Below are positions 44,130 through 54,013 of a DNA stretch of 64,000 nt, piece by piece. Both the position numbers and the translations under genes were made by a program. The stretch is from CAYNWT01 sp964485095 (GTDB lineage: Bacteria > Planctomycetota > Planctomycetia > Planctomycetales > Planctomycetaceae). Location of the stretch: positions 12,934-76,933 of the forward strand of contig CAZAIB010000016.1 of NCBI GenBank assembly GCA_964485095.1, in the 5' to 3' direction. The notes under the pieces were generated by a model. That model did not search any database. It was not told the origin of the DNA and saw only the letters and a program-made list of their open reading frames with translations. Each line of letters starts with the position of its first letter. Positions within the stretch are counted from its first letter, which is position 1.

Positions 44130-44273
44130 TGACCAGGTCGGGGGCCGAGGTAGATTTGTAGACGAAATGTTTCGCGTTGTGCGTCTGCCTATTGTTGGGG
44201 TTCGTTGTTGGTGCGATGTCTGCCGTAGGCGGTGTATGCTGGTGGCGTTGAATTACGTGCAGGTCAGCGAGAG

Positions 44274-47036
44274 TTGAGCTTGGGAAACAGACGGGTCATT
44301 GGCAAGTTGGTTTGGAAGCACGCGCGCGAGATGCGGGCGTTGTGTCTGGTGTTGATTGTCGGGACGCTGGTGCTTCAGTGGCTGGCTGTAGCGATAGCAG
44401 GACGGGATGCTGCGGCTATTGCGGCTTTGGTTGCGGTACTTGTCGGCTCGTGTTTCGCGGCAGCGACTGCGCTGCTGGCTTTTTCGGGAGAGCGTGATCG
44501 GGGAACGGACCTTCGGTTGTTGGCGATGTCGGCTGCGCCTGGAGACCTGCTGGTCGCCGCGATAATCGCTTCAGGGAGTGGCTTCGTAGCCGTTACGGGG
44601 GTAGGACTTCTACACGGGATAATTGTTGCCGGCACGGATGAGGTCATGGCCAGTCTCAGGGCTTCAATGTACTTCTCGTTGCTGCCGCCGTTTTTTCTGG
44701 TTGGTGGCCTTGTCTGTCGTACCACCGTTCGAGCGATTGGGGTTGCAGCGGTACTGCTGACGGCTGTCGCTCTGTGCTTCACTCCGGTTCTTCTGGATGA
44801 ATCGCTGCACACAGAGCGGATGCAAACAGTGGTTGTCCCGGCGTGTGTTGCCGGACTGTGTGTTGGACTCCTGGTTGCGTGCTGGTGGTTGGCGAAATGC
44901 TGGTGCATGTCGCCTTGTGGTTGGCAGTGGAGGCCGCTCGCTTTCAGTTTGCCAGTCCGGCGGCGTTCTGTTGCAAGCGGACTTTTCAGTTCAAACTTAC
45001 AGACGATCGCCAGACTGCGAGTGCCTTCCATATGTCGAAACGTTCTGGCGATTTGGCGGACAGAGCTTCGGGCGCGGGGCGGCTTTTTGCTGCTTGCGAT
45101 GGTTGTGGTCGGGGCGGGGCTGGTCGGTGATTGGTTGCCGAACCCGGTGACAACGTCCACTTTTCTGGCCGCGGTTTGCGGCGTGATGAGTTTTGAATCA
45201 GAGTCAGCGAAGGAACGCGTTCGGTTCTATTCAGAACGCGGCGTACCCCGGCGGTCTCTGTGGCTGGGCAAGCAGACGCTGTGGTTTTCGATTGTCACTC
45301 TCATTGGTGCAGCCGCTGCAGTTTCGTATGTCATGGACGTGAAATACGAATTTGGGGCATCTTTGGGGCCGTTAGACGTGGGGGCGACCCGTCGGGATTG
45401 GGGCTGGCTGGCCCTCAGTTTTCTTACGTTGCTTCAAACATGCTTCGTCACGGCGCAATTGGGTTCGTTGTGGTTAAAGCAACGTCTGGCGGCTATCGGT
45501 ATTGGCCTGCTAAGCTGGCCGCTGATTCTAAGTTGGCCGGCGGTTGTTCTAGGTGTCGGCATCCCTGCGTTCGTTGGGTTGGTTCCACTGTTGCTCGCGG
45601 CCACACTTGGGTCGTGGTTCTGGTTCGAACCGTGGATGAATCGGCGGCTCAATGGAAAGGCTCGTCTGCCCGTCTGCATTGCCATGTGCGCGGGGCTTGT
45701 GGGTTGCTGGGCGCTCCCAACCCTGACGCGTATTTACCGTGTTCCAACGGTTGCGGAAGTGCCCGTTGCTAAGGCAATACCGCCTGAGTTGCGGGAGCGT
45801 CTGCTTCTGCCCGGGGCCGAGACACCAGGTTTTGGTTCGACGCGAGGTCGCCTGGAACAGGATCAAGTGGACGCGAGGTTGGCGGCGCTCGGCAAACTTC
45901 CAGTGGCAACAGATGAGGATGGAACGGCGAAATTCTCGTCGGCATCACTTGATCGGGCGGGAGACTGGAAGGCGCTCACGGATGTTGAGCGAGCCTGGTA
46001 TGACCGCCACGCGGCGGATATCCCGGAGATTGTTGACCTGGCAAGTTTTCCGGGCGTGGCGAGTTATATGCCGGCTCGGGCTAAATGGTTACTTCAGCTC
46101 GATGCATTGAGGTTGGCGAGTGAAGGCAACATTGCCGCTGCGATCGAACGCACTTGTCTGCGGATTGAGCCAGGAATAGCCTGGGACGGAACCGCTTGCC
46201 TGCAGATAGCGAGGATGTGCTGCGCTGGAAATGCGACTCTTGCCGACGTGCAGATTGCGAAGCGGAAGATTCGGGAATTTGTGCGCCGGCAGTGGTGGTC
46301 ATCAGACATTGGCGGCTTGCAGACAAAATCCGGGATTATTGACGAAGTGTCCAGGAAGCCATGGGATACCAAACGCCACCTGTCAGCGTGGCTGGGTGAA
46401 CGGGCTCAGTTTGAACGGGCGTTCGAGTGGCGAGGAGCTGCGGTTCGTCGGCAGGCCAATCGGTTCCGAGAATTACTCTGCAACCAAAAGCCCGTTCTGC
46501 GCTTCGTAGGCGGAGTAATGCCGGCAGCCAATTCCTACCCGGCATCCTGGAGGAAAGGGTCGATACTACTTCAGGCTGCCCATGACAGTCGGACCTATCC
46601 TCTATCGGCCGACGCCATGCGAGCGGATGTGAATGACATCATGCGAGCCCGGATGGCGATGGCGGTTTTGGATGTCGTCGAGCACCTTCTCAAGCACGGG
46701 CGACTCCCAACGGAGCTGCAGCAAGTGGATCCGTGGTCCGGGATCTCGATGTCGCTGAATCCAACTGGGTTGAGCCGCGACCTGCGGTTGTTGGATTGGG
46801 ACTTTGGCCCGCGTACGGTTCTGGAAGCGGGAACTCCATTTCTGTGGGTACGTGGTGAACGCTACATGCCGCCGGATGGGCAAGTCCCGGGGATTCCGTT
46901 CTATGTTCTCGATTCAGGCCAGGACCAGCCGTTGTGGATGTCGGTTGAGGTCTGTCCGATTCCAAAGGCTCTCTTCGAACTAGCCAGCGAACATCCATCC
47001 GGTATAGATACAACGCCACCGAAAGCAGAAGAGTAA
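44274..47036 (+). CDS. Orphan ABC-permease-like membrane protein with large C-terminal domain
   Basis: 920 residues from the TTG at 44274 (frame open from a GTG at 44232). The start is uncertain; LGNRRVIGKLVWKHAREMRA resembles the N-terminus of planctomycete ABC-2 permeases. About 12 hydrophobic segments extend to residue 510 in two sets of six. The last 400 residues are soluble and not recognised, containing DRAGDWKALTDVERAWYDRH and a helical section. No ATPase gene is adjacent. Substrate and role unknown. Confidence 0.7.
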   Translation: MSLGNRRVIGKLVWKHAREMRALCLVLIVGTLVLQWLAVAIAGRDAAAIAALVAVLVGSCFAAATALLAFSGERDRGTDLRLLAMSAAPGDLLVAAIIASGSGFVAVTGVGLLHGIIVAGTDEVMASLRASMYFSLLPPFFLVGGLVCRTTVRAIGVAAVLLTAVALCFTPVLLDESLHTERMQTVVVPACVAGLCVGLLVACWWLAKCWCMSPCGWQWRPLAFSLPVRRRSVASGLFSSNLQTIARLRVPSICRNVLAIWRTELRARGGFLLLAMVVVGAGLVGDWLPNPVTTSTFLAAVCGVMSFESESAKERVRFYSERGVPRRSLWLGKQTLWFSIVTLIGAAAAVSYVMDVKYEFGASLGPLDVGATRRDWGWLALSFLTLLQTCFVTAQLGSLWLKQRLAAIGIGLLSWPLILSWPAVVLGVGIPAFVGLVPLLLAATLGSWFWFEPWMNRRLNGKARLPVCIAMCAGLVGCWALPTLTRIYRVPTVAEVPVAKAIPPELRERLLLPGAETPGFGSTRGRLEQDQVDARLAALGKLPVATDEDGTAKFSSASLDRAGDWKALTDVERAWYDRHAADIPEIVDLASFPGVASYMPARAKWLLQLDALRLASEGNIAAAIERTCLRIEPGIAWDGTACLQIARMCCAGNATLADVQIAKRKIREFVRRQWWSSDIGGLQTKSGIIDEVSRKPWDTKRHLSAWLGERAQFERAFEWRGAAVRRQANRFRELLCNQKPVLRFVGGVMPAANSYPASWRKGSILLQAAHDSRTYPLSADAMRADVNDIMRARMAMAVLDVVEHLLKHGRLPTELQQVDPWSGISMSLNPTGLSRDLRLLDWDFGPRTVLEAGTPFLWVRGERYMPPDGQVPGIPFYVLDSGQDQPLWMSVEVCPIPKALFELASEHPSGIDTTPPKAEE

Positions 47037-47073
47037 GGCTGCCGCTCACGTTCAACCTGGACAGCGGCTTCCG

Positions 47074-48444
47074 TTACTTGCCGATGCAGAAGTTGCTGAA
47101 GATGTGGTCCAGGATGTCGTCGGTGTAGACGGTTCCCAGAATCAGACCGATGCTTTCAAGAGCCGCGCGGAGTTCGATGGCGACTAGTTCGTCGCCAAGA
47201 TGTCCGACTGCGGCGTCGCGGGCGTTGCTTAGTGATTGAATGGCGGAACCAAGTGATTCGTGGCACCGCGCGCCGGTGGAGCCGATGAGTTCGCTTTCGG
47301 GAGAGTGGGATCGCAGCAGGGTGGCGATTTTGGTGCGGAGTAGTGGAAGGCCTTCGCCAGTGAATGCGCAGATGTGGATGGAGCCGTCAGGGGTGTCGTC
47401 TTTTTGGAGGTCGCTTTTTGTGCGGATGTGTAGAACGAACTGGCCGTCGTTGGCCAGTTGCGTGCGGAGTGCCAGGTTCTGTGCCTGTTCGGCGGGAGTG
47501 AGGTCGGCGGCCGAACACCAGACGATGAGTTGGGATTCCTGGAGCTGTTCGCTGCGATGTTGTTGAGCAATCTGCATGATTGGGGATGCCGTCGTTTCCT
47601 GACCGGCGGTGTCGATTAGTCGCACGTTTAACCCATCGCAATCGATGTCGATTGTCAGATAGTCGCGTGTGGTTCCGGCGACTTCGGAAACGAGGGCAAC
47701 ATCCGATTCAGCCAACGCGTTGAACAGGGTGCTCTTGCCGGCGTTGGGTAGTCCGGCCAGGGTGACGGCAATGGTGCTGGTCGATTCCATTCGGCTGTCG
47801 GCCGAACTCGCGAGTTGTTGCAGGCGTTCGATGGCGATGTTGAGACGCTCGATCATCACGTCCTGTGGGATGAACTCGATGTCCTCTTCAACGAAATCCA
47901 GCCCGGCTTCCAGGTCGCCGAGGATTGTGATGAGTTCTGCGCGTGTCGTCGCCAGTTTTCCGGACACGCCGCCGCCCAGTTGTTTAAGCGCGCGTTGCAT
48001 TTGTTGTTGATCGGTTGAGTCGATGACGCCCAGGACCGCTTCTGCCTGGACTAAATCGATGCGGCCGGAAAGGAACGCTCGCAGAGTGAACTCACCATTC
48101 TGCGCGGGGCGGACTCCAGCGTCGTACAGCTGCGATAGCATGGCTTCGAGTAACGGGGGCGAACCGATGGTGTGCAGTTCGGCCATCGGTTGGCCTGTGT
48201 AACTTCGCTTTGTGGGCCACAGCAACAGGTTGGTGGGTAGTTGTTCGTCGATGGCGTTCAGTTGGAACACGCCCGAATAGGTTCTCGCTCGGCGCGTGGT
48301 TGGTAGGTTCGGTTCGTCCGTTGGAATGAAGTGGTTGACGAGGCTTTGAACTACCTCGTCGCCACTTAGGCGGATGATTCCACGTTCGGCCGGACCGGGG
48401 GCTGAGGCCAGGGCGGCGATGGTGTCTTCGAGTTCCAGGGGCAT
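47074..48444 (-). CDS. mnmE: tRNA modification GTPase MnmE
   Basis: 456 residues from the ATG at 48444, which gives the normal N-terminus MPLELEDTIAALASAPGPAE; the frame is open further upstream without similarity. MnmE with MnmG installs the carboxymethylaminomethyl group on wobble uridines. G motifs are LAGLPNAGKSTLFNAL, DTAGQE and RTKSD, and the C-terminus is FCIGK, the family's catalytic CxGK. The N-terminal folate-binding domain includes GEFTLRAFLSGRIDLVQAEA. Transcribed alone, divergent from the kinase gene. Confidence 0.95.
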   Translation of the reverse strand: MPLELEDTIAALASAPGPAERGIIRLSGDEVVQSLVNHFIPTDEPNLPTTRRARTYSGVFQLNAIDEQLPTNLLLWPTKRSYTGQPMAELHTIGSPPLLEAMLSQLYDAGVRPAQNGEFTLRAFLSGRIDLVQAEAVLGVIDSTDQQQMQRALKQLGGGVSGKLATTRAELITILGDLEAGLDFVEEDIEFIPQDVMIERLNIAIERLQQLASSADSRMESTSTIAVTLAGLPNAGKSTLFNALAESDVALVSEVAGTTRDYLTIDIDCDGLNVRLIDTAGQETTASPIMQIAQQHRSEQLQESQLIVWCSAADLTPAEQAQNLALRTQLANDGQFVLHIRTKSDLQKDDTPDGSIHICAFTGEGLPLLRTKIATLLRSHSPESELIGSTGARCHESLGSAIQSLSNARDAAVGHLGDELVAIELRAALESIGLILGTVYTDDILDHIFSNFCIGK

Positions 48445-48679
48445 GAGATCTTGTGTCTTGGCAGAACGGGTGGGCAAAATAGCAGAATATCTCGGGCGTC
48501 GATGGTAGTTTTTCGCAACGTTTCCCCGTGGCCTTCCCGTTTGGGCGAGATTTGGCGGTGCTGATGAGCAGATTTGCCGCCAAGACAAACGCTCTGCTAA
48601 TGCAATGGAATTCGTTGTACCGTAGAATTCAGAGACAACTTTCTCACCGGGCCGGTGGAACCGGGCCCTGATACGCACC

Positions 48680-50395
48680 ATGCCCGAAGTTCAGGTAATA
48701 AGTCGCTTTCTGGATTTGCTTAAACGCAGCAAGTTGTTGAGTGCTGCGCAGGTCGACAAAGCGTGTCAGGCATTCGATCTGCATTCCCTGCCGAGTGCCA
48801 AGCATGTGGCTAACAAGCTTGTTCGAGAACGCGTCATTACGCCGTTCCAGGCTGATCGGTTGCTGGAAGGTCGATACCGCGGCTTCCTGATTGATCGCTA
48901 TAAGGTCCGCGAGATTCTTGGCGTGGGTGGAATGGGTGCCATTTACATTGCCGAAGATCCGCAGGAAAACAAGAAAGTTGCGTTGAAGATTCTGGCGAAC
49001 GAGCACGCTCTCGATGCCGGCATGCTGACGCGGCTTGAGATGGAAGCCCGCGCGGGGATGCTGCTGGATCATCCAAACATCGTGAAGACATACCGGTTCG
49101 ATACGACTGGTGCGGTGACGTTCATGGTGATGGAGCTGGTTCGCGGTGTCAGCCTGCACGAACTGGTCGCCATTAACGGTCCGGTTGCCGTCAACATGGC
49201 GTGTTCGATTATTCAACAGGTCGCGCTGGGGCTGCATGCTGGTCACAAGAAGGGCATCATCCATCGCGACGTCAAGCCGGCGAACTTTCTTGTGGCCAAA
49301 GATGGCACGGCGAAGCTGCTGGATTTTGGGTTGGCACTGGTTGAAGAAGACGCCGCCGATGAGTTCTCGCTGGCCATGATTTTCGGTCACGATTGTCTCG
49401 GGACGCCGGACTTCATTTCGCCTGAACAATCACTCGATAGTGGAAAGGTTGACCCGACGACTGACATCTATTCTTTGGGCGGAACACTGTACCTGGCCCT
49501 GACTGGTAAGTTGCCGTTTCCGCAGAAGACGACCGTCGCCAAGCTGGAAGCGCACCGGACGTTGCCGCCGAAGGATATCCTGGAACACAAGCCGGATTTA
49601 GATAAAAACCTGGCGGCGATTGTCCGGAAGATGATGGAGAAGGATCCGCGTAAGCGGTACCAATCCGCGCTCGAAGTCGCCAAGGCGCTGGATCCTTACG
49701 CGGCTAAGCGGAACCTGAATTTCGACTTCCGCAAGATTGTCACATTGCGGGCTCGCCAGGCGAAAGCGAAACGTGACAACGCTGAAAAACGCAAAGCAAA
49801 ACAGCGGCGTTCATCTTCCAGTATCACGGGCAGTTCCGGTTTGATCGGACGGTCGGGAACCGGGCTACAGGCTGAAATTGATACCCAGGTCGGTCAAGGC
49901 GAAACGCCAGCCGTTACCGAAGCTCAGCGACGCAGAACTCCGGCGCCACCTACTGTTCGTCCACACGAACCACCGGCGACCGCTGTTGAAGCGGCGGCGA
50001 GCAGCGTGCCGGCGGGTTGGTACTTAAGGCCGGCGGACGGAGGAGCTGCGATTCCGCTGCGGAAGTCGACTATCGTTCTTGGCCGAACAGGCAACTGCGA
50101 CATCGCCATCGATGCTCGCGGCATCTCCGGTCAGCATTGCCAGTTGAGCTGGGATGCGGGGCACTGGAGCCTGCGCGATCTTGGCAGTCGGAATGGAACC
50201 TTCGTTAACGGTGGATCGGTTGATCACTGGGTCATGTCGCCAGGAGATGAACTGCGGCTTGGCGAGAACCTCGCGTATACCATTGACGATGGCAGTGTCG
50301 ACAAGAAAAGTGCAGGGCCGACTTGGGTTCCGTTTGCGGCCGTGGGCGGGATTGCGTTGGTTCTGATTATCGTACTCTACATGGTCTTCGGGTAG
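48680..50395 (+). CDS. Serine/threonine kinase with FHA domain and tail anchor
   Basis: 571 residues. A 65-residue helical N-terminus precedes the kinase domain: GVGGMGAIYIAE (81-92), VALKIL (Lys 103), IIHRDVKPANF and LLDFGLALVEE, then GTPDFISPEQS. A Lys/Ala-rich linker leads to an FHA domain (about 445-530) with IVLGRTGNCDIAIDARGISG and SRNGTFVNGG, the phosphothreonine-binding residues. The last 24 residues (WVPFAAVGGIALVLIIVLYM) anchor it. It is the first gene of a four-gene cluster, four bases before the next gene. Confidence 0.9.
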   Translation: MPEVQVISRFLDLLKRSKLLSAAQVDKACQAFDLHSLPSAKHVANKLVRERVITPFQADRLLEGRYRGFLIDRYKVREILGVGGMGAIYIAEDPQENKKVALKILANEHALDAGMLTRLEMEARAGMLLDHPNIVKTYRFDTTGAVTFMVMELVRGVSLHELVAINGPVAVNMACSIIQQVALGLHAGHKKGIIHRDVKPANFLVAKDGTAKLLDFGLALVEEDAADEFSLAMIFGHDCLGTPDFISPEQSLDSGKVDPTTDIYSLGGTLYLALTGKLPFPQKTTVAKLEAHRTLPPKDILEHKPDLDKNLAAIVRKMMEKDPRKRYQSALEVAKALDPYAAKRNLNFDFRKIVTLRARQAKAKRDNAEKRKAKQRRSSSSITGSSGLIGRSGTGLQAEIDTQVGQGETPAVTEAQRRRTPAPPTVRPHEPPATAVEAAASSVPAGWYLRPADGGAAIPLRKSTIVLGRTGNCDIAIDARGISGQHCQLSWDAGHWSLRDLGSRNGTFVNGGSVDHWVMSPGDELRLGENLAYTIDDGSVDKKSAGPTWVPFAAVGGIALVLIIVLYMVFG

Positions 50396-50399
50396 CCGC

Positions 50400-50765
50400 A
50401 TGGTTCTTTGCGATCAGGGTTACATCTGCGAAGTCTGCGGCGAAGAAGTCGAGAACATTACCGTCAGCGATCTGTACCTGCGGTTCGTTATCGGCGAGAT
50501 AAACGCCCGAGCGCTATTGGCTGCTCCGGAACGACATCTGAGATGCAATCCGTCGGAGGCTCAGTTCATTGTGGACGATGGGTTTGCGCCAGTGGTCGTG
50601 GAGGGGGCGTTTGACAAGCGTGAGTTGGATGCGGAGTACGTGGAACAGCGTGAAGTATTGATGACGCGGGGTTGGCGGCGGCTCCAGGAGCTGCAGGGAG
50701 CCGGGATTCCCATCAACGAGTATCCGCTGCCAGAGTTCCGTCGATCCAGCAGCAAGGATGTATGA
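50400..50765 (+). CDS. Small CxxC-containing conserved protein
   Basis: 121 residues starting MVLCDQGYICEVCGEEVENI. The CEVCG pair and C48-like residue (HLRCNPSEAQFIV) could bind zinc. The rest is helical. It lies four bases after the kinase and six bases before the ECF sigma gene, so it is part of the same transcript. No known family recognised. Confidence 0.75.
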   Translation: MVLCDQGYICEVCGEEVENITVSDLYLRFVIGEINARALLAAPERHLRCNPSEAQFIVDDGFAPVVVEGAFDKRELDAEYVEQREVLMTRGWRRLQELQGAGIPINEYPLPEFRRSSSKDV

Positions 50766-50771
50766 CCGGAT

Positions 50772-51416
50772 ATGTGGCCCCAGTCCGAAGAAACCGTGCA
50801 GTTGCTTAACGGAGCCGATGAAGGCGACGCCGGAGCGGTGAACCGGCTCATGAATCGTCACCGCGATGCATTGAAACGACTGGTTCGCATGCGGATGGAT
50901 CGGGCTTTGGCTCGACGTGTTGATGCCAGCGATGTGGTTCAGGACGTGATGTTCGAGGCCAGTCGTCGATTGAACGACTATCTTCGCGAACCAAAAATGC
51001 CGTTCCATCTTTGGCTGCGTCAACTGGCCAAGGACCGCATTATCGATATGCACCGTCGGCACCGCGAAGCGCAGCGGCGAAGTATTGATCGTGAGCAGCC
51101 TTTGGAGAGTCCGCAGTTTGCGGATCGGTCGTCCATGAACCTTGCGGCGCAGTTACGTGACAATGAACTGACGCCGGCGGCTGAGAATATCCGCCGCGAA
51201 CTGCGGGCGCGATTCCTGACTGCAATTGAACAGCTGTCCGAAGACGACCGTGATGTCATTCTGATGCGGCACTTCGAAGAGCTTGGCAATGGCGAGGTGG
51301 CTGAGGCTCTTGGTCTTTCCGCTGCCGCCGCCGGTATGCGATACCTGCGAGCGCTGCGGCGTCTGCGAGTGATCCTGGGAGATTCACCATCGGCGATGAG
51401 TATCCCGGCGCCGTAG
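50772..51416 (+). CDS. ECF-type RNA polymerase sigma factor
   Basis: 214 residues. Region 2 reads RRVDASDVVQDVMFEASRRL and region 4 is SEDDRDVILMRHFEELGNGE with the helix-turn-helix VAEALGLSAAAAGMRYLRAL. The pattern MHRRHREAQRRSIDREQ is common to the large planctomycete ECF group. It follows the kinase and CxxC protein with almost no gap, suggesting regulation through the kinase, by inference. No anti-sigma gene is adjacent. Confidence 0.9.
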   Translation: MWPQSEETVQLLNGADEGDAGAVNRLMNRHRDALKRLVRMRMDRALARRVDASDVVQDVMFEASRRLNDYLREPKMPFHLWLRQLAKDRIIDMHRRHREAQRRSIDREQPLESPQFADRSSMNLAAQLRDNELTPAAENIRRELRARFLTAIEQLSEDDRDVILMRHFEELGNGEVAEALGLSAAAAGMRYLRALRRLRVILGDSPSAMSIPAP

Positions 51417-51491
51417 GTTCAGGGACCGCGGTTCAAAAACTGGCCATTGGGAGCGGCATACAAGTTCAGGCGCTTGTACTACGATGCAGAC

Positions 51492-52790
51492 ATGGACGCG
51501 TCTGATTTTACGAACTCCGGACTGCACGTGATGGCCAAGCCGATTGGCCCCATCTGCAATTTGGACTGCGAGTACTGCTACTACCTGCACAAGGAGCGGC
51601 TGTACGACGATCATGAACGCTGGAAGATGACCGACCAGCAGCTGGAGTCGTTCGTTCGTCAGTACATCAAAGCGCAGCCAGCAACTGCGAAGACCATTAC
51701 GTTTGCCTGGCAGGGCGGCGAACCGACATTGCTGGGCGTCGAATTCTTCGAACGCGCGGTTGAGTTTCAAAAACAGTATTGTCCAGACGGTGTGCAGATT
51801 GAGAACGCGTTCCAGACGAACGGGGTTCTGGTTGATGATCGTTGGTGTGAGTTCTTTCAGAGCAACAACTTCCTGATCGGCCTGTCGATGGACGGTCCGG
51901 CGGAACTACATGATCGCTATCGGTACGACAAGAAAGGCGATCCGACATTTGCGGCGACGCTAAACGCGATGAAGCAGTTCAAGGCGACTGGTGTCGAATT
52001 CAATGTTCTTGTTTGCGTGAACCGACACAACGGCGATCACGGCAAACGCGTTTACACGTACTTGCGCGACTGTGGAGCGAAGTTTTTTCAGTTCATTCCG
52101 ATTGTCGAACGGCGCGGCGTGGGGCAGCATGCTGAGGAACCTGCTGCTGAGGGCGATCATCCGCATGAGCACCTTGTGAGTTCTCGCAGCGTGTTGCCGG
52201 ACCAGTTTGGCCGGTTCCTGATCGCGATTTTTGATGAGTGGAAGCGCCGTGATGTTGGGAAGGTATTCGTCCAGATATTCGACCAGGCGCTAAGTGCGTG
52301 GATGGGGCTGGAACCGTCACTGTGTGTGTTCAAGAAAGATTGCGGGCGCGCGCTCGCGATTGAACACAACGGCGACCTTTACAGTTGCGATCATTTTGTC
52401 GAACCGGAATACAAACTGGGCAACATTGCTGAGACGCCGCTGTTAGAGCTCGCGAATGGCGAACGGCAATTGCAGTTTGCGAATGCAAAGTCTGAAACGC
52501 TGCCGCAGTACTGTCTGGATTGCGAGGTGAAGTTCGCCTGCAATGGCGAGTGCCCAAAGAACCGCTTCATCAAGACACCCAGCGGTGATGACGGTCTGAA
52601 TTATCTGTGCGCAGGCTACCGAGCTTTCTTCAATTACATTGATCCGCTGATGAAGAAGATGGCCGCGGAACTAAAAGCGGGCCGACCGGCGGCGGGCGTC
52701 ATGCGCAGCGGCAGCACGCCTGGTGTCCCCGGAAGAAACGCACCGTGCCCTTGCGGTTCGGGGCGGAAGTTCAAGAAGTGCTGCGGGTAA
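51492..52790 (+). CDS. Anaerobic sulfatase-maturating enzyme (radical SAM) with SEC-C tail
   Basis: 432 residues from the ATG at 51492. The radical SAM motif is GPICNLDCEYCYYLHKERLY (CxxxCxxC). Additional cluster cysteines are in FKKDCGRALAIEHNGDLYSC and QYCLDCEVKFACNGECPKNR. These are typical of anSME, which converts the sulfatase active-site Cys or Ser to formylglycine. The C-terminus PGRNAPCPCGSGRKFKKCCG is a SEC-C zinc motif common in planctomycete members. It ends the kinase/sigma cluster with a 75-base gap. Confidence 0.92.
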   Translation: MDASDFTNSGLHVMAKPIGPICNLDCEYCYYLHKERLYDDHERWKMTDQQLESFVRQYIKAQPATAKTITFAWQGGEPTLLGVEFFERAVEFQKQYCPDGVQIENAFQTNGVLVDDRWCEFFQSNNFLIGLSMDGPAELHDRYRYDKKGDPTFAATLNAMKQFKATGVEFNVLVCVNRHNGDHGKRVYTYLRDCGAKFFQFIPIVERRGVGQHAEEPAAEGDHPHEHLVSSRSVLPDQFGRFLIAIFDEWKRRDVGKVFVQIFDQALSAWMGLEPSLCVFKKDCGRALAIEHNGDLYSCDHFVEPEYKLGNIAETPLLELANGERQLQFANAKSETLPQYCLDCEVKFACNGECPKNRFIKTPSGDDGLNYLCAGYRAFFNYIDPLMKKMAAELKAGRPAAGVMRSGSTPGVPGRNAPCPCGSGRKFKKCCG

Positions 52791-52852
52791 CCGCTGTCCT
52801 GGCGACATGATCTGACGAGCTATCCGGGGACTGCGGCAGTGCCCAGATCGCG

Positions 52853-53863
52853 TTAGGCTCCGTAGAACTCTCGATACCAATCGACGAATTTCTTCACACC
52901 GTCTTCGATTGGTGTGGAAGGTTTGAAGCCGACGTCGTTCATCAATGCGTCGATGTCGGCGTAGGTTTGAGGGACATCGCCCGGTTGGATCTCCATCATG
53001 TTCTTCTCGGCCTTCATGCCGAGTGAGTCTTCGATGACCTCAATCATCCGCATCAGTTCGACCGGTTCGTTGTTACCGATGTTGTAGACGCGGTACGGCG
53101 CCCGGCTGACTGATGGGCAGATTTCTTCGTCTTTGAGTTCTGGTCGGGCGGCGGGAATGCTGTTGGCGGTTCGAATGATGCCTTCGACAATGTCATCAAT
53201 GTATGTGAAGTCGCGGCGCATCTTGCCGTGGTTGAAGACATCGATCGTACGGCGTTCGAGGATCGCTTTGGTGAACAGGAACATCGCCATGTCGGGGCGT
53301 CCCCACGGTCCATAAACCGTAAAGAACCGCAGGCCTGTTGTCGGAAGCTGATACAGGTGGCTGTAGGTGTGAGCCATCAGTTCGTTCGACTTTTTGGTGG
53401 CAGCGTAGAGACTGATCGGGTGATCGACGCTGTCTTCGGTCGCGAACGGGATCTTTGTGTTGGTTCCGTAGACGGAACTTGAAGACGCGTAGACCAGGTG
53501 GCCGACGTCTGTGTGTCGGCAGGCTTCCAGGATGTTTACAAAACCAATCAGGTTGCTGACAACGTACGCGTTTGGGTTCTCGATGGAGTAACGAACGCCG
53601 GCCTGGGCGGCCAGGTTGATAACGCAATCAAACTTCTCTGACTTGTGCAGAGCCATGACTGCATCGGCGTCTTCCAGCGCGATACGTTCGAGCCGGTAGT
53701 TGGATTCGCCCGCAAGCTGCTCGATGCGAGCTTCTTTAAGTGTCACATCGTAGTAGTCGTTGACGCAATCCAGGCCAACGACTTCGTGGCCCTGAGCCAA
53801 GAGTTTCTGCGCGGTGTGGAAGCCAATAAACCCGGCCGCGCCGGTGACAAGATACTTAGACAT
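52853..53863 (-). CDS. NAD-dependent epimerase, UDP-glucuronate 4-epimerase type
   Basis: 336 residues. The Rossmann motif is VTGAAGFIGFHTAQKLL, the catalytic set is SSSSVYGTN and SLYAATKKSNELMAH (YxxxK), and TVYGPWGRPDMAMFLFTKAI is typical of UDP-glucuronate 4-epimerases. It probably converts UDP-glucuronate to UDP-galacturonate for surface polysaccharide. The exact substrate is inferred. No other polysaccharide gene is next to it. Confidence 0.88.
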   Translation of the reverse strand: MSKYLVTGAAGFIGFHTAQKLLAQGHEVVGLDCVNDYYDVTLKEARIEQLAGESNYRLERIALEDADAVMALHKSEKFDCVINLAAQAGVRYSIENPNAYVVSNLIGFVNILEACRHTDVGHLVYASSSSVYGTNTKIPFATEDSVDHPISLYAATKKSNELMAHTYSHLYQLPTTGLRFFTVYGPWGRPDMAMFLFTKAILERRTIDVFNHGKMRRDFTYIDDIVEGIIRTANSIPAARPELKDEEICPSVSRAPYRVYNIGNNEPVELMRMIEVIEDSLGMKAEKNMMEIQPGDVPQTYADIDALMNDVGFKPSTPIEDGVKKFVDWYREFYGA

Positions 53864-54013
53864 AATCTGCTCAGTGGAGGTTCTTGTAGAAGTTTCTACT
53901 TAGCAGGCTGACCGGAACGTTGTCGAGGGGAAATGCCCACGGACACACGTTGCGAAAGTGCAATGGGAACTCGGCGTGCTGAGTGACGCCGAGCCACTGA
54001 ACGCGTGGTTCTG

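Larger units (their letters stand above)
43664..44273. other. Repeat-rich intergenic region
   Basis: About 610 bases holding the reverse-oriented composite repeat (43731-43934), an imperfect hairpin with GGCACAGATTG and CAACCTGTGTGCC arms just after it (about 43947-43976), and a perfect ten-base hairpin at 44108-44129. Open frames here are translations of repeats and were not called as genes. Confidence 0.6.

Noticed and set aside
43664..44273. Possible CRISPR array among the repeats
   Set aside because: The repeats are palindromes of unequal length without regular spacers, and no cas genes are nearby.
44375..45160. 261-codon minus-strand open frame
   Set aside because: Antisense of the permease-like gene; composition is Ser/Thr/Arg/Pro-rich with no hydrophobic or family pattern.
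48644..49429. 261-codon minus-strand open frame
   Set aside because: Opposite the kinase domain; His/Gln/Arg-rich with no recognisable domain.
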